Both the position numbers and the translations under genes were made by a program. Positions 1 to 8,976 of a DNA stretch of 64,000 bases are shown here, piece by piece (the stretch's first letter is position 1; every line of letters starts with the position of its first letter). Below the pieces are notes generated by a model. The model saw only the letters and a list, made by a program, of their open reading frames with translations. It made no database searches and was not told where the DNA came from. The DNA comes from CAWKDC01 sp044445605. GTDB lineage: Bacteria > Pseudomonadota > Gammaproteobacteria > JABCZS01. The stretch spans positions 3,383 to 67,382 of the forward strand of contig JBIOEA010000007.1 in the NCBI GenBank assembly GCA_044445605.1. Direction: 5' to 3'.

Positions 1-1061
1 TGATAAAAACCAGGATCCCAAATGCTAAAGCTGGGAGTGATAAATCCTTTTTCCAATGCTTGCAACGCGGACAGTGGTTTAACTGTCGAAGCGGGGGGGT
101 AGAGTCCACGCAATGCTCGGTTATACAAAGGTTGATCAGGATCCGTGGAGAGGGCTTTATAACTGGCGTGATCAATGCCGCGCACGAACACATTCGGATC
201 AAAACCGGGTTTGCTCACAAACGCTAAAATTTCACCGGTTTTTGGCTCAATAGCAACCACGGCGCCCTTGCCTTCGCTCAATGCTTTTTCAGCAGCGAGC
301 TGCAACTTGCTATCGATCGACAAATATAAATTAGTACCTGAGACAGGTTCTTTGGTTTCTAAAATACGTAGTACACGTCCACGTGCATCGGTTTCGACTT
401 TTTGATAGCCGACTTCGCCATGCAGTAGGTCTTCGTGATATTTTTCAAGACCTGTTTTGCCCATGTAAAGGGTCGCGCGGTATTCATTGGGGTCTAACGA
501 TTTAAGTTCATCTTCGTTGATACGTCCGACATAACCCAGTAAATGTGCAAAAGGGGAGCCGAGTGGATAATCACGCATCAACGTGCCAACGACATTGACG
601 CCGGGTAAACGGTAATTGTTGACCGAAATGATGGCGGCTTGATCTTCTGAAATATTCAGCAGTAAGGGAACCCCTTCAAATTGTCGACGGCGTTTTTCTT
701 CTTTGTAAAAGCGCGTGATGTCTTCTTCTGTCAGAGGAATGAGTTTCTGGATCGTGGCTAATGTTTCTTTGATGTTTTCTGTTTGTTCAGGAACGATATG
801 AATCGAGAAGGTCGGGACGTTATTGGCAAGTAAGATACCATTGCGATCGTAAATGAGACCACGATTCGGTGGCAAGGGTAATACGGCAATGCGATTTTGA
901 TCGGATAGCGTGGTGTAAACGTCATGCTGTATGACTTGCAAATAAAATAGACGCACCATTAATAAGCAAAACACAATGCCAATCAAAATCATGGCCGTGT
1001 AAACGCGGCCTTGGAAAAGCTTCGTTTCACGTTGAAAGTGACGGATAAAGTGTCTACGCAT
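1..1061 (-). CDS. mrdA: Penicillin-binding protein 2 (peptidoglycan transpeptidase), C-terminus beyond window
   Basis: This is the N-terminal two thirds or so of PBP2, the transpeptidase that crosslinks peptidoglycan during cell elongation. Translating from the ATG at 1061 gives a basic cytoplasmic tail, one membrane anchor (around residues 21-42) and the class B PBP dimerisation domain. The penicillin-binding domain begins before the window edge: the block YPPASTVKP carries the catalytic SxxK serine near position 85, preceded by the family-typical SKPGFDPN block. The gene follows rlmH with no room for a promoter, as in the usual gammaproteobacterial rsfS-rlmH-mrdA order; rodA would be expected beyond the edge. 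The frame is open to base 1, so the gene is cut by the window and not broken. Confidence 0.95.
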   Translation of the reverse strand, partial: MRRHFIRHFQRETKLFQGRVYTAMILIGIVFCLLMVRLFYLQVIQHDVYTTLSDQNRIAVLPLPPNRGLIYDRNGILLANNVPTFSIHIVPEQTENIKETLATIQKLIPLTEEDITRFYKEEKRRRQFEGVPLLLNISEDQAAIISVNNYRLPGVNVVGTLMRDYPLGSPFAHLLGYVGRINEDELKSLDPNEYRATLYMGKTGLEKYHEDLLHGEVGYQKVETDARGRVLRILETKEPVSGTNLYLSIDSKLQLAAEKALSEGKGAVVAIEPKTGEILAFVSKPGFDPNVFVRGIDHASYKALSTDPDQPLYNRALRGLYPPASTVKPLSALQALEKGFITPSFSIWDPGFY

Positions 1062-1063
1062 TT

Positions 1064-1534
1064 CTACTCTCGATGATACGGATGATCCTGCAAAATGCTC
1101 CACGCCCGATACAGCTGTTCCGCCAACACGACGCGAACCATGGGGTGCGGCAACGTGAGGGGTGACAACGACCATTTCTCATGTGCACGCGTGAGTATTG
1201 CCTCGCTCAATCCATCGGGGCCGCCGATCACAAAACAAATCTGGGGGTGTTCCCGACGCCAATGACCTAATCGCTGAGCCAGTGCTGTACTGGTATGCAA
1301 AGCCCCATGCTCATCTAAGGCTACCACATAAGCGCCTTTTGGCAATGCCGCCAGTATCTTATCGCTTTCTAGGGTTTTTAGGTGGAGACTATTGGCATTT
1401 TTATGCCGTTTTGCGGCAGGAATTTCAATTAATTGGAGGCGATATTCATGGGGTAAGCGTTTAGCGTATTCATGGAATACCTCTGTGACCCACGTGGGCA
1501 TCTTTTCGCCCACTGCAACGACTGTTAAAGACAT
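1064..1534 (-). CDS. rlmH: 23S rRNA (pseudouridine1915-N3)-methyltransferase RlmH
   Basis: RlmH is a SPOUT-class methyltransferase that N3-methylates pseudouridine 1915 of 23S rRNA in helix 69 of the assembled ribosome. The 156-residue product has the family length, the conserved VFVIGGP-type loop (here CFVIGGPDG near residues 100-108) and the C-terminal LPHPMVRVVLAEQLYRAW block that forms the SAM-binding knot. It overlaps the 3' end of rsfS by about 10 bases and lies two bases before mrdA, so it is an internal gene of the operon. Nothing is unusual about it. Confidence 0.96.
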   Translation of the reverse strand: MSLTVVAVGEKMPTWVTEVFHEYAKRLPHEYRLQLIEIPAAKRHKNANSLHLKTLESDKILAALPKGAYVVALDEHGALHTSTALAQRLGHWRREHPQICFVIGGPDGLSEAILTRAHEKWSLSPLTLPHPMVRVVLAEQLYRAWSILQDHPYHRE

Positions 1535-1875
1535 GTGGTTCCGTTCTTAGCTGCCTGTGATATGTCCCATAACCCTTCGAGATAGTAATAATCCCGGGTT
1601 CTGGGTTGCATAATATGCACCAAAATATCCCCTAAATCAACCAGAACCCATTCACAGTCCTCAAGCCCTTCGCAGGATAAGGGGTGGGTGCCTGCCTTGA
1701 GCGCGGCTTCGATCACTTTCTCCGCTAACGCCTTGACGTGACGATTGGATGTGCCAGTGGCAATGATCATGGTGTCTGTAATATCGGTGAGGTTTCGTAC
1801 ATCGAGGATTTTAATGTGTTGTGCTTTAAGGTCGTCTAAGGCAGTTACGACGATGTTTTCGAGCATTTCTGGCAT
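1525..1875 (-). CDS. rsfS: Ribosomal silencing factor RsfS
   Basis: RsfS binds ribosomal protein L14 and blocks subunit joining when nutrients are short. The product (116 residues) has the DUF143 fold signatures: LKAQHIKILDVRNLTDITD near the N-terminus, IIATGTSNRHVKALAEKV in the middle and DLGDILVHIMQP towards the C-terminus. The frame is open further upstream into holA, but I place the start at the ATG at 1875 because a GAGGTGA Shine-Dalgarno sequence lies just before it and homologues begin there. In many gammaproteobacteria nadD sits between holA and this gene; here it is missing. Confidence 0.93.
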   Translation of the reverse strand: MPEMLENIVVTALDDLKAQHIKILDVRNLTDITDTMIIATGTSNRHVKALAEKVIEAALKAGTHPLSCEGLEDCEWVLVDLGDILVHIMQPRTRDYYYLEGLWDISQAAKNGTTCL

Positions 1876-1888
1876 GGTCACCTCGTTG

Positions 1889-2869
1889 TTAGGACAATTT
1901 AATTGTGGCCCCAGAAAACGCAATATACAAGTCGATCAATTGGTCCGCAGCTAAAAATCCTTCTTTACCTCCTTTCAGCGCCCGATCAACCTGGGCACAG
2001 CGGCGCCATAAGTCGCGCAGCGAGGTTTCTGTGAATCGATGCATGGCTCTCATGAATGCATTTTTGCGTTTAGGGAAGATAGGTGGGTTTTGATTTGCCT
2101 TCAATGCTAATAGGGTATCAATGTCCCGAGTCAAGGCCCAGAGCATGAGCACTTGGTAATCGGCTTGTGCACTCAATGCATAAAAGAGTTTCGTCGTTTG
2201 GACCGCATCGCCATTGAGCGCTGCATCGGCCAAGTCGAATACTTCGCAGGGGAGTGTGTCGGGTAAGTAATCTTGCAGTACTTGGATATCAATGAGTTGC
2301 GTCGGCAAGCTCGACAAACGCATTAACGTTTGCTTCGCCGATAATAGCTCTGTGCACTGTGCCATGAAGAGCGACCAGGCTTCGGGCGTGAATTGTAAGC
2401 CTGCATCGTGTACCAATCCTCTCACGTATTGGGTGAAGGCTTCACCTTCTAAGGGCCATAACGGTAACCAGACGATATCTTGTAACAACGCTTCAAACCA
2501 TTTCGTTTTTTGCGTCGTGGTTTCAATTTTGGGGGTGACAATCACCATGCATGCGCTGCCAGGAGCGGTTTGCGCACAGGCTTTTAGGTGCGCTTGGATG
2601 CCATCTTTGAACTTGGCATCGCTCATGTGGCATTCGTAATAAGGCTTGGGAGAAAAGAGTGAAAAGTTTTGACGCAGGCCTTCAAAGTGATCCCAGTCTG
2701 TCGCATTGCTCAGGCTTAATGTTTCTTTTTCAAAACCTTGCTGTTTGGCTGCCACGCGCAAGCTTTGTAACGCTTCTTCTTTCAGCAATGGGTCATCGCT
2801 GCTGATCCAGTAGCAGGGTTTCAACGGAGCCTTCATCATGGAAGGCCAGTCGCGCCATTGTGCTTTCAT
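1889..2869 (-). CDS. holA: DNA polymerase III subunit delta
   Basis: HolA is the delta subunit of the clamp loader; it opens the beta sliding clamp at the replication fork. The 326-residue protein begins with the family-typical substrate line CYWISSDDPLLKEEALQSLR and shows the usual low-complexity, divergent middle and an all-helical C-terminal domain. The length is normal. Its ATG overlaps the TGA of lptE (ATGA), which implies translational coupling in the leuS-lptE-holA operon. Identification rests on the N-terminal motif, length and synteny. Confidence 0.92.
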   Translation of the reverse strand: MKAQWRDWPSMMKAPLKPCYWISSDDPLLKEEALQSLRVAAKQQGFEKETLSLSNATDWDHFEGLRQNFSLFSPKPYYECHMSDAKFKDGIQAHLKACAQTAPGSACMVIVTPKIETTTQKTKWFEALLQDIVWLPLWPLEGEAFTQYVRGLVHDAGLQFTPEAWSLFMAQCTELLSAKQTLMRLSSLPTQLIDIQVLQDYLPDTLPCEVFDLADAALNGDAVQTTKLFYALSAQADYQVLMLWALTRDIDTLLALKANQNPPIFPKRKNAFMRAMHRFTETSLRDLWRRCAQVDRALKGGKEGFLAADQLIDLYIAFSGATIKLS

Positions 2870-3510
2870 TGCTCTTCGTCCACTTCATCGATTTCTTGCA
2901 TCTCTGCCGGCTGCTGCCTTGCAGCTTGCGTTTTTTCCAATGTTTCCATTCCTTTGGCCTGCTCCTTTTCTTCTTCAGAAGAGACGGGGTGCGTGTTCAC
3001 CAAGTGTTCACGTTGTTCACGCTCGGCGATCACGTTGAGACGGTAATAAATTTGCATGGAAGCCTCTTCACGCATTTCTGCCAACATGATGGATTCTTCC
3101 TGATTTTGGCCTAAGATTCGGCTTGGGTCCAGGTTGAGCATGCGGGTGACTTGGACAGATTGTTGGCCCAGGGCTCCTTCATAAGGCGATAGGATTTCAA
3201 AATTAATGGTATAGATCATCGATTCTTGTTTTGCCAATGCATCTGTACCGATGATGAGCACTTCACGGACATAATGTTCCGGTTGCAGGCGGATGACATA
3301 CTTATCTGCCGATGCAGGTTCTACGTTGACGTCGATGTCACGTAAGTAGCGACGGAATATCCGTTGGAAAAATTCTGTCGGATTGTCCGGTTGAATGGCA
3401 ACTGTTTTCACTTGATGGAGCGTTTTCTGTGTGCCACGCAAATGGAACCCGCAGGCCGTGACAGCCAGGAGAACCACAAACACGCTGGCATATTTAAATA
3501 GATGTCTCAT
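2866..3510 (-). CDS. lptE: LPS-assembly lipoprotein LptE
   Basis: LptE is the lipoprotein plug of the LptD beta-barrel that inserts lipopolysaccharide into the outer leaflet of the outer membrane. A lipoprotein signal peptide with lipobox LAVTACGF places the modified cysteine at residue 20, followed by the family-typical GFHLRG and a KTVAIQPD strand. The 214-residue product has an acidic, glutamine-rich C-terminal tail (roughly residues 170-214) longer than in E. coli. Start and stop overlap leuS and holA by ATGA, so the three genes are coupled. Confidence 0.93.
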   Translation of the reverse strand: MRHLFKYASVFVVLLAVTACGFHLRGTQKTLHQVKTVAIQPDNPTEFFQRIFRRYLRDIDVNVEPASADKYVIRLQPEHYVREVLIIGTDALAKQESMIYTINFEILSPYEGALGQQSVQVTRMLNLDPSRILGQNQEESIMLAEMREEASMQIYYRLNVIAEREQREHLVNTHPVSSEEEKEQAKGMETLEKTQAARQQPAEMQEIDEVDEEQ

Positions 3511-5939
3511 TCGGCCACCACAATATTGATTAAACGGTTCTGAACGACGACGATTTTTTTCACCGTTTTGCCTTCGATATAAGGAAGGGCTTTCGGTGCT
3601 TTCAGCGCCATCGCCTGAATATCTGATTCGCTGGCATCCACGCTGACTTCAATTTGATCACGTAATTTACCATTGATTTGCACCACCATCACGCGTGACG
3701 CTTGCGTGAGTGCGGCAGGATCAAATGTAGGCCACGGTGCCAATGCAACCGGCTCTTTGTGGCCTTGCAGCGCCCAGAGGTGATGCGCCAGATGCGGCGT
3801 GAAAGGTTCGAGCATGCGCGTCATGGCTGAGATGGCTTCCGTCATCACAGCGACATCGCCGGCTGTGTTAACAGGCGCTTTCATCAATGCATTGGTCAGT
3901 TCCATCATCGCGGCAATGGCTGTGTTGAAGCTTTGTCGGCTTCCCACATCATGCGTCACCTTTTCTATCGTCAAATGCACTTGTCGGCGTAATGCTTTTT
4001 GTTCGGGGGTGAGTGACTCCAACGATGGGGCGACGGCAAATGTTTGTGTGGCCAATCCAAAAAAACGTTTCAAGTAACGATGAGCCCCTTCAACGCCTTG
4101 ATCACTCCATTCCAAACTTTGTTCGGGTGGTGCGGCAAACATGCTGAACAGGCGGACGGTGTCAGCACCGTAGCGTTCAATCAACGCATCGGGATCCACC
4201 GTGTTCCCTTTGGATTTGGACATCTTGGTGCCATCTTTCAACACCATGCCTTGTGTGAGTAATGCGGTGAAAGGTTCGTCGCTGTTTACCAGGCCGAGAT
4301 CGCGCATCGCTTTGTGGAAGAAACGCGAATACAACAAATGCATGCAAGCGTGTTCGATCCCGCCCACGTATTGGTTGACTGGCAGCCAATCTTTCGCGCG
4401 AGCATCTAGCATCGTCGTTGCATCGGGGCAGGTGTAGCGTGCGTAATACCAAGATGATTCGACGAACGTATCAAATGTATCGGTTTCACGTTTCGCCGCT
4501 CTCCCGCATTGAGGGCATGTCACATTAAGGAAGCGAGGATCTTTCGTGAGTGGGGATGCTTTACCATCAGGAAATAAATCCGTGGGTAAGACAACCGGCA
4601 AGTCTTGCTCGGGGACAGGCACGGTACCACAGGCGTCACAGTAAATAATCGGAATGGGTGTGCCCCAATAACGTTGACGCGATACGCTCCAATCACGCAA
4701 ACGAAACGCGACTTTCGGCGTGCCTTGGTGTTTCGCTTCCAACGCTTGTGCAATCGCTGAGCGTGCTTGAGCGCTGGTTAATCCTGTGAAGTTGTCTGAG
4801 TCGATAAGGATGCCATCATCCGTCAGAGCCGATGACGTGTAATCGTGCTGGCTCCCTGTAGCGATGACAGGAATGATGGGTAATGCGTATTGTTGAGCAA
4901 ATTCAAAATCACGTTCATCATGCGCAGGAACAGCCATCACGGCGCCACTGCCGTAATCCATCAAGACGAAATTGGCAATCCAGATGGGGATCTGTTTGCC
5001 TGTGAAGGGATGGATCGCATGGAAGTGTGTATCGATGCCTTCTTTTTCGGCCGTGGCCAGGGAGGCTTCTGCGACAGAGCGGGTTTTGCAATGCTCGATG
5101 AATGCTTTGATAGCGGGATCTTTTTCTGCGGCTTCTAACGCTAATGGATGCTGGGGCGCAATGCCTAAGTAGGTTGCCCCAAATAATGTATCGAGACGTG
5201 TGGTGTAAATTGTTAAGGGGGCGTGATCAGGGACATGGAACACGACTTCGCAGCCAGTCGATTTACCAATCCAATTGCGTTGCATGGTCCGCACTTGTTG
5301 TGGCCAGTGGGTGAGGGTGTCAATGCCTTGTAGCAACTCATCTGCATAATCCGTGATTTTAATAAACCACTGGGGGATTTCACGTTGCTCAACGAGCGCG
5401 CCCGAACGCCAACCACGGCCATCCACCACTTGTTCATTGGCAAGAACGGTTTGATCGACAGGATCCCAGTTGATGAACGTTGTTTTACGGTAAACCAATC
5501 CTTTTTTAAATAATTGGAGGAAGAACCATTGTTCATGACGGTAGTAATCGGGTTCGCAGGTAGTGACTTCGCGCGACCAATCAAATGAGAGGCCAAGGCG
5601 CTTGAATTGGACCTTCATGGTGGCAATGTTTTTATGGGTCCAGTCTGCGGGGGCCACTTTGTGGGCAATCGCCGCATTCTCAGCGGGGAGGCCGAACGCA
5701 TCCCAGCCAATGGGATGAAGGACGTTTTTATTTTGCATGCGTTGAAACCGGGCCACGACATCGCCCAATGTATAGTTACGGACATGACCCATATGGAGCT
5801 GCCCGCTGGGGTAGGGGAGCATGCTCAGGCAATAAAAACGTTCGCGAGAGTCGTTCTCGTCATTGGCTTGAAAGGTGTGATATTGTTCCCAGTAGGCTTG
5901 GGCTTGGGTTTCAATGGCGTGGGGATCGTAAGTTGACAT
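3507..5939 (-). CDS. leuS: Leucyl-tRNA synthetase
   Basis: LeuS charges tRNA-Leu. The 810-residue class I synthetase shows the HIGH motif as HMGH in the segment GQLHMGHVRNYTLGD near residue 50, a CP1 editing domain with the GVMAVPAHDERD block, and the KMSKS loop (GTKMSKSKGN) near residue 570. The length is slightly shorter than the E. coli enzyme but all landmarks are present. It is the first gene of a six-gene minus-strand operon; a TATAAT-like -10 lies about 35 bases upstream of the ATG. Confidence 0.98.
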   Translation of the reverse strand: MSTYDPHAIETQAQAYWEQYHTFQANDENDSRERFYCLSMLPYPSGQLHMGHVRNYTLGDVVARFQRMQNKNVLHPIGWDAFGLPAENAAIAHKVAPADWTHKNIATMKVQFKRLGLSFDWSREVTTCEPDYYRHEQWFFLQLFKKGLVYRKTTFINWDPVDQTVLANEQVVDGRGWRSGALVEQREIPQWFIKITDYADELLQGIDTLTHWPQQVRTMQRNWIGKSTGCEVVFHVPDHAPLTIYTTRLDTLFGATYLGIAPQHPLALEAAEKDPAIKAFIEHCKTRSVAEASLATAEKEGIDTHFHAIHPFTGKQIPIWIANFVLMDYGSGAVMAVPAHDERDFEFAQQYALPIIPVIATGSQHDYTSSALTDDGILIDSDNFTGLTSAQARSAIAQALEAKHQGTPKVAFRLRDWSVSRQRYWGTPIPIIYCDACGTVPVPEQDLPVVLPTDLFPDGKASPLTKDPRFLNVTCPQCGRAAKRETDTFDTFVESSWYYARYTCPDATTMLDARAKDWLPVNQYVGGIEHACMHLLYSRFFHKAMRDLGLVNSDEPFTALLTQGMVLKDGTKMSKSKGNTVDPDALIERYGADTVRLFSMFAAPPEQSLEWSDQGVEGAHRYLKRFFGLATQTFAVAPSLESLTPEQKALRRQVHLTIEKVTHDVGSRQSFNTAIAAMMELTNALMKAPVNTAGDVAVMTEAISAMTRMLEPFTPHLAHHLWALQGHKEPVALAPWPTFDPAALTQASRVMVVQINGKLRDQIEVSVDASESDIQAMALKAPKALPYIEGKTVKKIVVVQNRLINIVVAE

Positions 5940-5972
5940 GGCGATATATTCCTACCTTCAATAGAGCTATGT

Positions 5973-5978
5973 ATTATA
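5973..5978 (-). promoter_or_regulatory. Probable -10 element of the leuS operon
   Basis: The minus strand reads TATAAT here, 33 bases before the leuS ATG. No good -35 hexamer is seen at 16-18 bases, so the call rests on the -10 and on position only. Confidence 0.45.
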
Positions 5979-6032
5979 GCCGGAAAGCCTTATTTTGGGG
6001 TATGTTTTTTGGCAAGGAGGAACCATTGCAAG

Positions 6033-6506
6033 ATGCTAACGTCTTCAGATGCTATTATCGAAAAAGATATTCATGATTTTCTTAATGATAGGGAAAAGGA
6101 GCTTGTTCAACACGGGGCCTATTTTTTACTTGAAGATGATGGATTTTATTGTTCAAAATGGAGAGGATTGACAGGTGCCGAGGAGCGTGTACATAGTCAT
6201 GAATTTAAAGGCCTATCATTCAGTATTCAAGGTCAGATATTCCCTGAGTTCTTGTTTTCGGTCCGGAAGGTCGATGGGAAAACCTGTACCTGGTTCCAAG
6301 CCGAACGGCACGGAATGAGAGACATTTATCAGTTCTTTTCACATGCGTTGTGTTGGTTCCGATATGTGGTAACGGAGATGAATATTGGGCCGAGGGGCAG
6401 TACTCATCACACGGAAGCGAATCCGATCCGGATAGCTGAAGATAGGATCCGTGGTTCGCGGCATAAATCAATAGAGGGGTTAAAAAAATGGTCTCGCATT
6501 ATGTGA
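6033..6506 (+). CDS. Hypothetical protein, 157 aa
   Basis: I do not recognise this family. The ATG at 6033 is preceded by a strong AAGGAGG (6014-6020), although the spacing is a little long; an in-frame TTG at 6009 is a less likely start because the ribosome site would lie inside it. The product has no signal peptide or membrane segment, is rich in aromatic and histidine residues in its second half (QAERHGMRDIYQFFSHALCWFRY) and ends in a basic tail. It stands alone between the leuS promoter and about 290 bases without a gene, on the opposite strand to its neighbours, which suggests an acquired gene. Confidence 0.6.
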   Translation: MLTSSDAIIEKDIHDFLNDREKELVQHGAYFLLEDDGFYCSKWRGLTGAEERVHSHEFKGLSFSIQGQIFPEFLFSVRKVDGKTCTWFQAERHGMRDIYQFFSHALCWFRYVVTEMNIGPRGSTHHTEANPIRIAEDRIRGSRHKSIEGLKKWSRIM

Positions 6507-6797
6507 AGGAGATTATTCTTCACATTAAATATAAGTATTGTTCCAGCAAACGACAATAAAGCGAGTGGCGGTGCCAATGCGGGGTTGTTCTTATCGTGCC
6601 GGGACAAATCTTTTTTGGCGAGCCTCGGATGCTGGAGCTTGGCCTTGAACTCCGCGCGAGCCCAACCTCGATGGTAGCGACCTAATGGCATCGATAAGAA
6701 TGACACCGTGTTGGCAAACCTGCCACGAGCGTTAAATAGAGTGCAGCGCGGAACAATCTCATTCCTCCGCAGAGTTCAGATTGCAACGTCTGAACGT
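6507..6797. other. Non-coding stretch with a hairpin before the end of aroC
   Basis: No supported gene is seen. Codon use and reading frames on both strands look unorganised, although a minus-strand frame across 6407-6706 is open. A perfect inverted repeat, GTTCAGA at 6774-6780 with TCTGAAC at 6789-6795, lies just downstream of the aroC stop and could end or stabilise the shikimate operon transcript; it has no following T-run on the minus strand. Confidence 0.5.
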
Positions 6798-7880
6798 TTA
6801 CGAAATATCTTTCGCACTACGCAACACATGATCCATGATCACCAATGCCGCCATTGCATCGACGATGGGCACAGCGCGGGGCAAGACACACGGGTCATGG
6901 CGTCCTGATGCTTCTAATATCACGGATTCATTGTCAATAGTTAACGTTTGTTGTGGTTGGCTTATCGTCGACACAGGTTTAAAAGCCACGCGAAAATAAA
7001 CATCTTCACCGGTTGAAATCCCACCTAATACACCACCAGCATCATTTTTGGATGTTCGCACTTTGTCCTGTTTAATCACAAACGGATCATTGTGTTCGCT
7101 GCCGCGCATCCCCACTGAATCAAATCCTGCACCGATATCAAAACCTTTGACCGCATTGATGCTCAACATCGCTTTACCTAAATCAGCATGGAGTTTATCA
7201 AAAACAGGTTCGCCTAATCCGGTAGGCAAATGCCGAATAACCCCTTTTATAATACCGCCAATCGAATCGCCTTCTGCTTTAACCGTTTCAATCAATGAAA
7301 TCATGTCAGCTGCAACATGCGCATCTGGGCAACGAACGATATTGCTTTCGATCATCGAGGGCGTGACGGATTGATAATCGATGTTTGTTTTGATCGTACC
7401 AACTTGTTCAACATAGCTGATAAATTCGATCCCATGATGCAAGGCCAAATATTTTTGAGCGATGGCGCCAGCTGCAACACGCGCTAACGTTTCACGTGCA
7501 CTGGCACGGCCGCTGCCACGAAAATCCCGAATACCATATTTTTCTTGATAGGTGAAATCTGCATGAGAAGGGCGTAACACATTTTTCACGTGTTCATAAT
7601 CTTCTGGACGCATGTCTTCATTGTAGGCGAGCATCAAGATCGGTGTGCCCGTGGTTTTGCCTTCAAATAGTCCTGACAAAATATGAATTTCATCAGCTTC
7701 CTTGCGGGGTGATGTAATATGACTTTGGCCAGGTTTGCGGCGATCAAGTGCCGCTTGAATCTCAACGTGTGTGATCGGAATACCGGCAGGGCAACCATCA
7801 ATGATAACGCCCACAGCGCCGCCATGAGATTCACCGCAGGTGGTGATGCGAAATATGTCGCCAAAACTATTTCCGGCCAT
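6798..7880 (-). CDS. aroC: Chorismate synthase
   Basis: AroC converts EPSP to chorismate using reduced flavin, the last common step of aromatic amino acid synthesis. The 360-residue protein shows all three family signatures: GESHGGAVGVIIDGCPAG near residue 16, the GSGRASARETLARVAAGA block near residue 125, and RHDPCVLPRAVPIVDAMAAL at the C-terminus. It is the last gene of the aro operon, overlapping the 3' end of aroB by 14 bases. In most gammaproteobacteria aroC is not next to aroB, so the linkage is unusual. Confidence 0.98.
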   Translation of the reverse strand: MAGNSFGDIFRITTCGESHGGAVGVIIDGCPAGIPITHVEIQAALDRRKPGQSHITSPRKEADEIHILSGLFEGKTTGTPILMLAYNEDMRPEDYEHVKNVLRPSHADFTYQEKYGIRDFRGSGRASARETLARVAAGAIAQKYLALHHGIEFISYVEQVGTIKTNIDYQSVTPSMIESNIVRCPDAHVAADMISLIETVKAEGDSIGGIIKGVIRHLPTGLGEPVFDKLHADLGKAMLSINAVKGFDIGAGFDSVGMRGSEHNDPFVIKQDKVRTSKNDAGGVLGGISTGEDVYFRVAFKPVSTISQPQQTLTIDNESVILEASGRHDPCVLPRAVPIVDAMAALVIMDHVLRSAKDIS

Positions 7881-8976
7881 GCGCGTCTCCTTCGATCACA
7901 GATGTCAGTGCAAGCATGACTTCATTATCAGTAACAGGATGCGTGTGATGGCTATTTTCGGCGTATGTTCTGCCGATATTATGCAGCAACACATAACGCA
8001 CTTCTTGGCTCTGTGCTTTTTTATCGTTGCGCGTGAAGCGCAGGATCGCTTCAGGTTTGAATTTACTGAGTGCTGATCCCTTGATGCCGACATGTTCTAA
8101 CGCATCGACGATTATCTGCCTGTCTTTTTTAGTGATGAGATCACGCTGCAAGGCGATATGCGATTCGACAAGCATGCCATAACCAACGGCATGACCATGT
8201 AAGATTTTATGATGGGATGCTTTTTCCAGTGCATGTCCGATGGTGTGGCCAAAATTGAGAATAGCACGCGGACCGTTTTCATGAGGGTCGCGTGCGACCA
8301 CCTCTGCTTTCAATTCAATCGCCTTTTTAATGAATCGCATTGCAGGCTTGCCGACTTGACATGCTTCTTTAAATGTCGTTTCATCGCAGATCATGAAGAT
8401 TTTCAGTGCTTCAATCCAGCCGCAGGTCATTTGATTTACAGGTAATGTTTTTAAGCAGTTCAGATCGGAAATGACACACACCGGATGCCAGAATGCCCCA
8501 ATTAAATTTTTTCCTTCGGGGGTGTTGATGCCTGTTTTACCACCAATGCTACTGTCGAGCATCGCCAGCAATGTCGTGGGCACTTGGATGTACGGAATGC
8601 CACGCATATAAGTTGCTGCGACAAACCCCGCGATATCGCCCACGATGCCACCACCTAATGCAATGATGCACGTATCACGGCCAAGATGATTTTTAAACAT
8701 GGCCGTTTCAAGATCAATTTTTGTTTGAACACATTTCTGATCTTCACCCGGCGGGAATGAGAGCACTTCCACTTTTTTGCCTTGTTGTTTAAATGCACTG
8801 ACTATTTCTGCTGCGTACAGCTCTTTGACTGTATCATCCGTGATGATAATGAATGTGAAGTGTTGCAAGTGAGCTGGAAGCAGGGCTGGGAATTCAGATA
8901 ATAATCCTTCGCCAAGATGAACATCATAATGTTGTTTGAGTGGCGCTGGGATGTGAATACCTATCGATTGTTTCAT
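7867..8976 (-). CDS. aroB: 3-dehydroquinate synthase
   Basis: AroB cyclises DAHP to 3-dehydroquinate with NAD and a divalent metal. In the 369-residue product the NAD-binding block GGGIVGDIAGFVAATYMRG, the loop PTTLLAMLDSSIGGKTGIN and the metal-binding NFGHTIGHALE with a downstream HGHAVGYGM are all present. The usual GxAEVIK stretch reads GWIEALKIFMICD, a mild deviation. The start overlaps the stop of the upstream DAHP synthase gene by ATGA and the end runs into aroC, so translation is coupled. There is no adjacent aroK, the normal gammaproteobacterial partner. Confidence 0.97.
   Translation of the reverse strand: MKQSIGIHIPAPLKQHYDVHLGEGLLSEFPALLPAHLQHFTFIIITDDTVKELYAAEIVSAFKQQGKKVEVLSFPPGEDQKCVQTKIDLETAMFKNHLGRDTCIIALGGGIVGDIAGFVAATYMRGIPYIQVPTTLLAMLDSSIGGKTGINTPEGKNLIGAFWHPVCVISDLNCLKTLPVNQMTCGWIEALKIFMICDETTFKEACQVGKPAMRFIKKAIELKAEVVARDPHENGPRAILNFGHTIGHALEKASHHKILHGHAVGYGMLVESHIALQRDLITKKDRQIIVDALEHVGIKGSALSKFKPEAILRFTRNDKKAQSQEVRYVLLHNIGRTYAENSHHTHPVTDNEVMLALTSVIEGDAHGRK

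Noticed and set aside
6407..6706. Open minus-strand frame of about 99 codons between the unknown gene and aroC
   Set aside because: It overlaps the 3' end of the 6033 gene, has no good ribosome site and its product (basic, proline- and leucine-rich) looks like no protein I know; probably a chance frame.
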